From contig ML769405.1 of NCBI GenBank assembly GCA_009733575.1, positions 341,383 through 405,382 on the forward strand: a stretch of 64,000 nt of DNA, written 5' to 3'. This DNA is from Gymnopus androsaceus JB14 (taxonomy: Eukaryota; Basidiomycota; Agaricomycetes; Agaricales; Omphalotaceae). Below the pieces are notes generated by a model. It was not told the origin of the DNA, made no database searches, and saw only the letters and a list, made by a program, of their open reading frames with translations. Each line of letters begins with the position of its first letter. The stretch's first letter is position 1. This document shows, piece after piece, positions 24,001-33,123 of the stretch. The translations under genes were made by a program, and so were the position numbers.

Positions 24001-24030
24001 GTTTACCATGTCACCGTAACCTGAGTTGTC
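21014..24030. repeat. Dense array of short perfect inverted repeats (hairpins)
   Basis: Across about 3 kb, stem-loops with perfect stems of 7-12 bp and loops of mostly 2-6 nt follow each other every 40-70 bp. At least 40 could be counted by eye. Examples: 21395-21420 (11 bp stem, loop ATGC), 21448-21469 (9 bp, TACT), 21826-21845 (9 bp, GT), 22675-22703 (12 bp, ATTTG), 23178-23199 (9 bp, GAAA), 23901-23922 (9 bp, TGCC). The stems mostly differ in sequence from each other, so this is not an ordinary repeat array. Neighbouring regions do not show it. Confidence 0.85.
21898..22554 (-). CDS. Second related frame of the LTR element
   Basis: A 218-residue frame. Its N-terminal part, FIQQCAEAQAASQWALHELQQF, and the following acidic and Pro-rich parts align with the frame at 23023-24081, so the interior contains an old tandem duplication. 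Function unknown. Two further minus-strand frames (21624-21938 and 21106-21573) follow, without recognisable motifs. Confidence 0.4.
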   Translation of the reverse strand: MASATPISLSGFTQTDIFIQQCAEAQAASQWALHELQQFTDTLVKANMPGFNPGSRNAPDVKSTSMATVTSHHTTRLGMCSYPEYGVLFKQNTSPERIHARINSGGQSPCGDDPRENIRDTDGDQWADIAQTGLRPSCHPRSSDGEISPPDLSLTLPVSLSPPPTPVPPPCINPHPESTQEERFTPWKAMPSKLKVVHGTTVNSRFGTTRPSKRDWMD

Positions 24031-24081
24031 GTAACGACTCGGCATCTTGCGGGGATCGCTGAAGAGTACACAGGTACTCAA
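23023..24081 (-). CDS. Gag-position protein of the LTR element (unknown family)
   Basis: A 352-residue open frame that starts directly after the 5' LTR, where Gag normally sits. It is Asn/Ser-rich at the N-terminus. A middle part, DFFQLCATAQSTSQKALHEI, is followed by a Pro-rich part, then repeated phrases (PSHFHD, LDSSQAD) whose DNA is palindromic. The middle and Pro-rich parts are paralogous to the frame at 21898-22554. No zinc knuckle or catalytic motif is seen. The coding sequence itself is made of back-to-back hairpins, so selection on RNA or DNA structure may have shaped it more than selection on protein. Confidence 0.5.
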   Translation of the reverse strand: MSTCVLFSDPRKMPSRYDNSGYGDMVNIANNHYWNCYGNSSNDDGFNIVNRSKKIHGSESYNSDRFCITGASACAGTNDFKPNSCWAGNNNVQFERLNVASTMLESPIGSSQSSDFFQLCATAQSTSQKALHEISKFREMLANANITQSTPPGDVPYRNVRDIDSDWQPSYGWTGTKPCSHPCTPGGEYSPPGDSLTPLVFSSPTPAPLPHLPLSPTPSPCVQEIGNTQGIENWAGNNDNVYNIVKPSHFHDSVPQDVLDSSQAEFPYIHSERFGTAPVAPYFQIGLKTQFGKTPSHFHDLVPQKVSCIAENTHQLDSSQADTQYIHAKHFGMTPVMHNSQTGLKPQFGNSS

Positions 24082-24086
24082 AAAGG

Positions 24087-24294
24087 TGTAACGGCTCCTA
24101 AGTGGAGCCTAGAGCCTTAGTATCACACAAACAAGTACTACTGGATTTATTCAGTGCGTTACTCACAAGGTGATGGTTTAAAGCTAAGGTCTTCTAATAT
24201 ATAATTATTATAATATAGATTATTTGCAGGCGCGGGAATGTGCTGCCGCCTGTAAAGACTGAGGTCTTGCCGATCAGGGATTGGGGACGTTACA
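24087..24294 (-). repeat. 5' LTR
   Basis: 208 bp. It matches 20708-20912 throughout, with a few substitutions and a 3 bp indel. Its outer flank is CTACA (24295-24299). The first long minus-strand frame begins a few bases downstream of it. Confidence 0.88.
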
Positions 24295-24309
24295 CTACAG
24301 TAACAGCAA

Positions 24310-24526
24310 CTATTGATGCACACCCCCAAATTGGGAAGGTGGGCACTTAAGTGTTGTTCCTCATTGTACTGCTCAAAAGAATCATGATTTTTGAGTATAT
24401 TAGTACTGCAAAATGCTTAGTATCATTTTGATGCAAGGAAGTCCAATGGGCTTTTTTTTTGATCAGACATGGGGGCTCGAAGTGCTTAAGTGCCCATCAG
24501 CCTGATTTGGGGGTGTGCATTAATAG
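24310..24526. mobile_element. MITE with long terminal inverted repeats
   Basis: A 217 bp element. The left end CTATTGATGCACACCCCCAA and the complement of the right end CTATTAATGCACACCCCCAA match over the first 20 bp with one mismatch. The repeat continues as GGGCACTTAAG. No coding capacity. It lies 16 bp outside the LTR element. The target duplication is not clear. Confidence 0.75.
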
Positions 24527-24854
24527 TTACCATCACTGTATATCTTGCATGGACCTAATACTTACTCATAAATTTTTATAAATCTTATTAGCTTTTGTGT
24601 CCTCATATATGAGCACAATCTGGAGTGGATTCTGTTCACTCAAGTTTTTGTTTGATTTTGAAAGTTTCTGTCTGCCAAACAGAGTTTTGCAAACATCAGA
24701 AATTGGTATGTAATTTGTAAATAATATCAGCTGCCAGGAACTGTCTACTTTCATATGCAAATTCAGTAGAGGTTAAATTTTTCCCTTTCCCGTTCTTTCC
24801 CACCGCCTGTCTTGCATGCACCAACAAAAGCATCAAACCAAGGCAGCTGATGAC

Positions 24855-26047
24855 AGTACATAAACTTTAAGGTGTTTCTTTGCTGCCAATATAAAAAGTG
24901 AAGCTGAGTCACAAGTGGAGTCAGTGAGTCCAACGGTGAATTTGGTACTTGGACAAAAGCAATAAGCCCTTACTGTAATCATACAGGGCGCTCAAAGCAA
25001 ACAAAAGAATACTGACATGCACACTTAACAAATTCAATCATTATTTAATTGGGTGAATGCGAATACAGAACAAGAATCTAGGTTCAACAATCATTTCTCA
25101 TCGCATTTGCTATCTAACTCGTCCCCATCGCCATCTAATTCCTCGTTGCCACTGCTATCCACCTTCATGTTAAGATAGTCATCTTTAACCCAGGCCCAGC
25201 TCAACGGCCCACATCTCCATTCAGATTTGAATTCATTCACTGCATCCGCCAAATTTGGTCGAGGGGCCTCGTGAAATATGTCCCTATTCTGAAGCAAACC
25301 TTGATAAGTGTCGTTGTCCTTACTTGCAATGACCTTGTAGACATCGCTCTTACATCCCCGGACATGGAATGCATAACGTAGATGTGGACGTGGGTCCAGC
25401 TGTAAACGGGAGGTCTTACAAGCTGAGGGTTGAATGGCCACAACAGCAGGATCGGCATTAGTCGTTGTCGTTCCCTTTATGGATGCAGCACCCGCATCCA
25501 TCTTTTTGACCACTAAACGGGGAGGGAGATAGGTGCGCACACCGACTCCGAGATCAAGGAAGAGAGTGATGTAGGGACGCTGATCGACTCGTTTATTGCT
25601 ACGGTCAACACCTTTGGGAGGGAAAAATCGAAGCTTTGCCTCGTCCATGTCTCTTGTTTTCTGAGGCGAGGCCTTATCATGACGCAACTTGATCTGGACA
25701 AATATGGCTAGAAATCGTATGCTCCGCGATTTTGTCATCCATCAAGATTGGGACCATGAGATCAGCGATTTCCTGGGATCGCCAACCTGCGAAGGCGACA
25801 CCCCGAGTGTACGCAGCCCAGGCTGCAGACGAGGTCATCGCAGAATCATCCCCTCCTTGCGCAAAGTGGTTGAACCGGACCCGGGCATTTTTGAAACTCT
25901 CTCGCAGAGGCACGCCATCACCCTCCGGAATGTTACATGGTATGCTATCCAGAATCATTTTCGCGTGCTCCGCTGGAAACAATGCTTCTATGAATGTGAT
26001 CAATGGAACGGATTCACAGAATGTAGGATTTGTTGGATATTGTGATT
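24855..26047 (+). repeat. Direct segmental duplication, right copy (partner 952-2147)
   Basis: See 952-2147. This copy is continuous with the rest of the NTPase gene, so it is the source locus and the left copy is the derivative. Confidence 0.9.
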
Positions 26048-28092
26048 GAACAGCCTTCATGTACGCCCGGATAAAAAGCATCTTCGCAACATTTTCACCA
26101 CGTTGGCCATAGTCGATACCACCAGAGCTAAGCGCGGAGCTCATGAAGAGTGAGGCCAAAAGGTCAATTCCTTTGTGATCAGCAACGTCGCAGATACGAA
26201 GCACAGAAGCAGCCATTACTGGTTCAGATTTGTAGCCAGCTAGAATATAACTGCGATCGCGAGGGATCGAAAAAGCAGTACACATGTGGCCGGCTACCAA
26301 TTCTGCCGCGAGGACTTGCGGTGCCACCTGAAGGGGATGGGAAGAGAGTTTGAGAAGAATATCCAACACTGCAAATTTCTGTGCGAGTGACCATGAGCCC
26401 AAGTTGTTTACCAAGTCCTCAACACTGCGTGTTGATCGTAAGATCTTCAACCGAACAAGCTTTAGTAGCTCATCGACTTTGTCATCACGACGAGGTGCGT
26501 CGGAGCTACGAAGATATGTATAAAACCTGCACAACATTGAATGTCAGTGAACACCAACAAAGGAATGCGTTACTCACAATGGCCGTCCAAATTTAGCCAA
26601 GAAAAAAATATCGCATACCGCGTCGTTGGTGATACCTGGCGTAACCATCCCCGCATTAGCAAAGGGTTCCGCTGGTAGTTCAGTGAATGGTGCTGTGACG
26701 TTAGAGGGAATTAAAGCTCGCGCAGAACTGGCGACAGCGGGAGAAGGTGAAAGAGCGGGCAACGACGAGTTTGTTGAAAGAGTAATGAGAAATGCCGAAG
26801 GTGATTGTGCCGCGTAATCACTGAAGGCCGACAACACATGGTTGTATACAGAACCGGCTGTAAGTGTATGAGCCTCATCGATATACACCACTAATTGTAC
26901 TGATTCTTGGGGGAGAATACCGCGAAGATTGACGAGGGCTCTATCTGCTTCCTGTCTCGCGCTGCTTTCTTCTGAAACGGACAGCTGGGAGTTGTTTTGA
27001 TCGGGTGGGTGAGATTGGGTCGACTGAGAAGAGGGAGATAGCGACCCTTGGGCAGTGTTCTGTTCCGAAGCATCGGATGAGCGAGCGCGAGCCACCTAGT
27101 CATCGTGAGCATCGCGGCAGTAGATAACATTGAATGGCGTCCTATTTTCACCTCATAGGATTTCTTGACCTTGTCGTATAGTTCTTGCCTGCAGCGATTG
27201 GTTTCAAGATGTCTTGACCAAGCTTTTGCCATAGCTTTCATGCATGCCCTGGTAGCTTCTGGTCTAGAGAATATCTTCTGCGACTCTTCGTGGACATTCT
27301 CGAAAAGCGCAGCGAAGAATAGATGAACTTGGTGTTTGGACTTGATGTTGGTTAGGAGAGAATGTAACTGTACGTCAGATGGAGGGTATGCATTGAAATC
27401 TGTGGCAGATTAGAACATGATTGAACACAGACACAAAAATCACGTACTCGTTTCGTCAGATAGGAGTCTGACGTTTATCGGAATGGTAAACACGAGTTTA
27501 GCCAGTTCGTTAACTAGACGGGATTTCCCATATCCCGACGACTGTACAATCGCCAGTACGTGAGCATAATCCCCTCCTTTGGTGTTCTCTAGTGACTCGA
27601 GCAATTCAAGGTGACGGTATCCTTTATATTCGGTTGCCCAAGACATTTCCATCATAAGATTGTTTTCCTTCTTAAGGGCTTGCACAAAAAAGAATAACGA
27701 GATTTTGAGAGGAATATTGAATCGAATCACCTACTTGGGGACGATCGAAGGCGCTGGTCCTCAAATGGATTCCATTCAGTGGTCCAGACAGCTAAAAAGA
27801 AATTAGTGATGAGAACGAAGAAGAGACTATATCTCATACCTGTGGACTTTCTGGCTAATGGAGACAGCGATCTGGATTTTCGACAATCCTCCAGTATCGC
27901 CAGCAAGTTTTCAAAGCGCAGATCCCCTCCGTCCTCTTCGAGTTCACGCAGCTCTCCGTCAGTGCGGAGTAGAGTAAGCCACCCTACGAGCGTATTCCTC
28001 CGCCTGTGAAGAAGCAGCTCGCCAAGTTTGGTTGCCTGTTTCTTATACAGATCTCCGTAGCAGATTTCTTCGGGCGCAGATGTACTCTCCAT
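25091..28092 (-). pseudogene. P-loop NTPase with Walker A/B (fungal STAND/Crinkler-type), one frameshift
   Basis: Exons by splice phase: 28092-27840, 27791-27735, 27678-27448, 27399-27152, 27095-26578, 26526-25091. Exon 3 carries the Walker A motif SSGYGKSR. Exon 5 carries a Walker B-like VVYIDEAHTL preceded by a Ser/Gln-rich spacer. The last exon is a long helical region ending in an acidic tail (NEELDGDGDELD). I know this layout from large expanded families in agaric genomes, which resemble the NTPase core of Crinkler/RHS-type proteins; their role is unproven. Near 25708 an extra T relative to the duplicate at 1191-2147 shifts the frame, so the product as sequenced would stop early, losing roughly the last 200 residues. 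It is either a pseudogene or a sequencing error at that base. Confidence 0.7.
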
Positions 28093-28660
28093 TCAAGGAG
28101 CTTTGTTGGATTGTTGTGAAGGTGAATTTAGAGGTCGTTTGGCAATGGGTGTTGAAGTCATGAGAGAATCTTGCCACGTGATTACTCAAAATATCACGAT
28201 GCCCTAGTCGCAAGTAGTTGCGCCCTACATCAAAATACGTTAGGGACACTCTCGCATAAATTACTCGTATCAAATTTACCGAGTCGCGGTTGCAGAACGG
28301 GGCCTAAGAGTACAAGCTATGTCAATTTTCCTTGGTTGCAAAGGGTCACTAATCATGAATCGTGATAGAACAGAACTAAAGTACACGCGTATGTACAAGA
28401 TCTATGGATTCGCGCTCCTCCGTCCGTGTTCTATACATAGTCGTAAACGAGAAATTGGTACTCAGTGGGAGGGTATACTCGTAAACAAAGATAAGAGAAA
28501 AAAAGTTACATATGAAATGCGACGGAAACTAGTAGTGTACAAGGAAAGGAATATGACTAGTGTAGGACAAATGAGAGCGATGAAGAGTGGCATACATATA
28601 GAAGAGCTGAGAGAATGAATACCGAATAAATACTAGGTCTATTTCCACGTCGGCCTCGAC
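28093..28660. other. Intergenic, no gene seen
   Basis: This lies between the NTPase start and the 3' side of the kinesin gene. It has CpG and base content like the genes around it and only chance frames. It should contain the NTPase promoter. Confidence 0.5.
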
Positions 28661-28816
28661 CTCGACATGCTAATATCTGCACTCGTATCAGCGACGACTG
28701 ATAAATTGGCCATAGATGATGGTTTCAACTTGAAGGACGACACGCCAGAACTTCGAGATATCGAAAGTCGCTTCACCCTCTTCCCTGGGCTAGCAAGAAG
28801 AACCCGCCTCGGCTTG

Positions 28817-31786
28817 TTAGCATCCCCACCTAGGAGGCGACAACTGCGGGATCATACTTGACCTCCTTCGTCCCTTCTCATTTCGGATTCCAAGGTTCGA
28901 CCGCCTCCTGTTCTTCATCCCTGACCTCGGCGTTGAGGGTGGTCGTTTGCTTGGACTACCGTGGTGAACCCTTGAGCTACCAGCGCTCATGTTCGATTCA
29001 TTCGCAACAGAGTTCAGACTGCGATCTCCCGAGAGGCTGCGATGTACGCCTTTCTTGAGTGCTCTCGTCGTCGTCCTCTGCAAGACTGCCTAATGCAGGT
29101 ACCCGAGGTTTGGACTTTAGGAAGCTGGGGTCTAGACGATTTGGTCGAGGGCGTTTTCCCAATGAAGCCATAAGAGCGTGGTGCTAAGCTCGAGTCGTGT
29201 GTGGAGGCTGGTAACGACATGGAGAGGTTGATACCGACGTTCTCGTCAGTCTTATCATCCTCCCATTCACTTTCCGAGCCCCCAAGGGATAAGTTACGAT
29301 GAGGGGACGCTCTGTAAGCTCGAGGTAGAAGAAGTGCTGGACTGGTTGTCAACCAAAGGACTGGCAGGTATAACGCTAAGTACGACCGGCGCGATTCTCG
29401 AACCACCATCGTCGAGATCGCCTTGACCTGCTTCATCCCTCCACTGCACATTCTTTGAAGTCTTTAGCCCTCGACGTTCCTTATCCGAAGTCCGTCTGTA
29501 TGGTTGGGCTGCTATACTAGAACGCAATGATTTCCGGGGAGTTCTGTGTCGGCCAGGAGAAGATGATGATGATGAAGCGGCTATCGAGCGTCTTGATCCA
29601 TGTTTCGTCGTCGTGGTTTGCATCGCCGCAGGACCTGAGCTGATTCTACGAGTGAATGACATCTCGTACCCTCTAAAGCTGCTATCCAGAGAGTTGTTGT
29701 TACCTCGACGATCGTCGATCTTGTAATTCTCTGTGGAATGACCGACGAGCTGTTTAAAGGCATCGTCGTTTTTAGCCTTGAGTGTCAACAGCATAGCAGC
29801 GACGTCCTGGGAATTATCACCGTCGACAGAGGATTGCAGCAAACGAGAAGCCTCTCCAACCATCACATTACATCTCCCAAGCATGCCGATGAGGCCTACC
29901 ATGACCTGTGTTACGTCGTCAACAGCACTCGCCAGTACGTTCCGTTCTTCCTCTGCTTTCGCCTTGTCCATCTCCGCCTTCCTACACGCAGTATCAAGCT
30001 TAACATTCTCGATGCTAACTTCGTCCAACTTCTCCGACCTCCTCTCCGATACTGCGCGCATAGTCGCGTCAAACATGGCGCTGGCGTTGGATGATCGGTG
30101 AATTCGAGTGTTAAGAACAGAGTCTGCACGGAGTGCTTGTTCTTCTGGACCAGCCAGCGCCTCCAGGAACGCGCGCTCCGCCTCCAGATCTGCAGACAAA
30201 GACGAACTCGAAGCCAAACTGGCAATCTCTGCTAGACGAGCGCGAATGGCGCCAAGTTTCGATTTGGCGACTGAAATCTTTCCAAAACAAGCAGCTCCGT
30301 CAACGATAGAGGGTTTGGTCTGCTCCATTTTGACTCTGAGGTCGTTCTTTGCCCGTTCAACCTCGGCGGAGGCTTCGATCCTCTTCCGCCTAACCACATC
30401 GTTCTCCGTACTATTCTTCCCTGCCAGTTTGGCTTTCAACTCGGCAACTTCAGAGTTGAGTCGGTTGATAGCCTCGACGTATCGTCCGACGTGCCTATCG
30501 ACATTAACAACGTTTCGGGTGACAACCTTGGTCTTGATCTTTGTAGCTCGTTCGGCGTAAATGAGTGTATTGTGAGTGTCGTCGAAATGATTGGAAGTGG
30601 GAGCTACGCAGACGATCATGACGGTTTTGCAATTTCCGCCAAGGGAGAACTTTAGCAGTCGGGTGAGTTTACTGTTTCGGTAGGGAATGTGTCGAGTGGC
30701 ACCTCCACTCTCGCAGAGAGCATTGATGCAGTTTCCCAAGGCGAGTAGGGATTTGTTGATATTAGCACCTTCGACCATGCGCTGACCCATGTTCATAGTA
30801 GCAGCAGCACGCTCGCTTCCTGCGAGGTCGATGATGGAGAGTGTGGCCATGGTTTTCTGTTCGGATAGAGATGCGGTTCTGGGAGATTGGGTAACGTGAA
30901 CCTGTATGACGGCGTGCGAGCGTGAACTGGTTTCGTTGGCATGCGTAGGACTTTGGGTTGCGTCGCAGATTACCCTGGATAACGATCTCTTTTACTTCCT
31001 CTGCAGACTTTGGTGAAAGCTCAACAAGACCAGCCACTTTTACCGTCTTGTCTTCCCGAATGGTGAGACCTCCTCGTGGTTTTGGTGAGCCCGGTTCAGC
31101 GAGCAAGTCGTGGATTTCTTCGTTGTAGATTTCGAGGAATGAGACCACAACGTCCACGATATAATCATCTCTTCGATCTTCGATACGTTGAAAGAGATCG
31201 GCCATGGTCATGTAAATAATACCGGGGTCAGCCTCTGTGCCGCTGATAGTGTGCGTTTTTCCACATCCTGTGGCCTATTGAAAGAATCAGTCTATTAAGC
31301 CGAGTTGCTACATAGTTCGAGCTCACGCCATAAGCAAACACCGTTGCATTGAAACCTTCCAAAAGTCCCTGCAGTAACGGCTGCGCAGTTCCTTCATAGA
31401 CATCCTGCTGGCGAGACTCGTGATTGAAAACCTTGTCGAACATGAATCGCCTATCCTTGTATCGCTTTGTTCCAGGTGGCAGGAATCCTCGCTCTACGAA
31501 TGCTCTCGCCTTATCCTTCTCGTCTGGGTCGAATGTCAATATCCGGTCATCAATGATTTGAACCACATCTCGAAGGGGCGCAGTATTGGCAACAGGTCGA
31601 TTGGGAGTGCCGGTAGAGAGAGCGCCTTCTCCGCGAAAGCTGGCGATCATAACATGGATCTGGAAGTCGAGCAGCTTCCCAAGCTGTCGGAGGTCGCACT
31701 CGTACTAAAAGAGGCTTAGTTTGAAGGATAATTCAAGTAGAATGAACAAACTGACCAGCGACGGTTATTGAGCCAGCGGCCACCAT
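28817..31786 (-). pseudogene. Kinesin-8 motor protein (Kip3/Klp5-6 type) with several frameshifts
   Basis: The start at 31786 encodes MVAAGSITVA, an intron (31755-31705) interrupts, and VRVRPPTAWEAARL follows. A second intron (31326-31275) splits FAYG from ATGCGKTHTISG, the P-loop. Further on are NETSSRSHA (switch I), DLAGSERA (switch II), the neck, a long coiled-coil stretch and a basic Ser/Arg tail. The N-terminal signature and the motor sequence fit kinesin-8, a plus-end-directed motor that shortens microtubules and helps position spindle and nuclei. As sequenced the frame breaks near 31640 (extra base after CYD), near 30965 (extra A before TQSPTHANETSS), near 29300 and again near 29110-29080, while homology continues in the new frames. 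It is either a true pseudogene or a stretch with indel errors. The family match itself is secure. Confidence 0.85.
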
Positions 31787-31975
31787 ATTAAATAGCGTTC
31801 AGTAAGTTACTGCTCAGAGCAGAGATTCCGTGAGTTAAGCGTGGATGATAATTTTGGTTCAGAATCAGAATAAAGTGGTTCAACTCAACGCGGCAACCGC
31901 ATGTGACCCGTGTGGTACTAGCGCCCGAAAAAAGTCATATGGTCGTACTAGCGCTCATTCGATAATTAGTCACCG

Positions 31976-32860
31976 TTGACGCTCTTATCCTCTTATCCTG
32001 AGCTTCATGGCTCTCTCCTTTTTACTTGCCTCCACCCTCGTCCTCGACTCCTCGCTCCTATACCTACTCACACGCGCGCTCCTTCCGAGCCAATTGCTCC
32101 AGTTAATTTGAATCCTACTGCTCCGGCTACTCGCAGGAGCTTCACAGATTATCCTTTGACGACCCATCTAGCATTCCTAGGTGGCCTTACAGCCATAATT
32201 CTCCCGATATCCCTAGTTCCCTATCTCCTTCACCAAACGAAAGCTCTCATCTCTCCAACGCACAGTCCATGCACTGGAATCACAAACGACGGAAATGCAG
32301 CACAGGCTTCAATCGGCAGCAATAGCTAATGCTAGAACTACTTTGACTACACGTGCTGCCAGAAGACGCATGATTCCCCTTGTGCAGGCAGTGAGGATGG
32401 TTGGACAGGAGGTACAGGAAGTTAAGGGTGCGATGGAGAATGACAAGTACGAAAGACATGAGCGGGAGAAGAAGAATAAAGCTGCACGGTCGGACCTTCA
32501 GTATCTGCTGGAAGAAGCAAGGATTGCTCGGTGAGCTTTGTTAAATAATCGTTCAAGTATCACTTCTTATGTCTGGTTGTAGCGTTCATGGCGATGCCAT
32601 TCGATCCCTCGGCGTACCTCTAGCTGAAATTGCTGCATTCATGCATGAGGTAGAACTATGGCTACCCCAGGTTGAAGGTACCAAGATGAGCATGAGCGAA
32701 AAATCCAGAGTCGAAGAGCTTCGAATAATAGCTTTGAGGTTACAGAACTTGCCCAGCGGCCAGCAAAGATCGGTTCGTTACGATTCTCTGTTCTGTACGG
32801 CTAACGTTTTACAAGGATCTGCAGAAGACAATATTAGACAAACTCGCAGAAATTCGATAG
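31976..32860 (+). CDS. Small membrane-anchored coiled-coil protein, one apparent frameshift
   Basis: A Pro/Thr-rich start leads into a hydrophobic helix (HLAFLGGLTAIILPISLVPYLL), then a coiled-coil (SLQRTVHALESQTTEMQHRL), a basic stretch (TRAARRRM), and a C-terminal acidic/helical part (VHGDAIRSLGVPLAEIAAFMHEVELWLPQ). Introns lie at 32531-32582 and 32773-32815, and the stop at 32858-32860. Between the membrane helix and the coiled coil the frame shifts by one base near 32225. The exact start codon is not certain; 31976 is the first ATG of the open frame. I do not recognise a named family. It is divergently transcribed from the kinesin gene with about 190 bp between starts. Confidence 0.55.
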
Positions 32861-33123
32861 ACACAGGAGCAAGTACTGGCCTCGGTCGTTCGAGCTGTGT
32901 TCATGTATCAATGTAATCAGTATGTATGATGGAGAAGATGTTGTATGTGTACATAGGAATGGAAGTATGTGGTATAATTTGTACAGTGGACAATGCAATT
33001 GCGACGAATGAATGAAGAGTTGAAATCACTTGAAGCGAAATCACTTGTAGTGAAAGATGAGAAGGTCCAATCGTATGTGTAACACCTGCACCGAAGTTCA
33101 ATGGAGCGCAACACACCCATACC

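Larger units (their letters stand above)
20708..24294 (-). mobile_element. Non-autonomous LTR retrotransposon with hairpin-packed interior
   Basis: Two direct repeats of 205 bp (20708-20912) and 208 bp (24087-24294) are flanked by the same 5-mer, CTACA, a perfect target duplication. On the minus strand the LTRs begin TGTAA(T/C)GTCCC and end in CA. A polypurine stretch GGGGAGGG (minus strand, 20913-20920) lies directly before the 3' LTR, which fixes the minus orientation. The interior has no reverse transcriptase, RNase H or integrase motif that I can see. It carries two related Pro/Ser-rich frames and a dense series of short perfect inverted repeats. The two LTRs differ at roughly 5-8 percent of positions, so the insertion is not very recent. 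Confidence 0.88.

Noticed and set aside
21014..24030. CRISPR-like array
   Set aside because: The stems are different in sequence, there is no constant repeat or spacer length, and the setting is a eukaryotic LTR element.
20708..24294. Retrozyme (hammerhead-bearing LTR element)
   Set aside because: No CTGATGAG...GAAA core of a hammerhead ribozyme was found in the LTRs by eye.
29738..30560. Plus-strand frames opposite the kinesin coiled coil
   Set aside because: Antisense shadows of a long coding exon; no motif.
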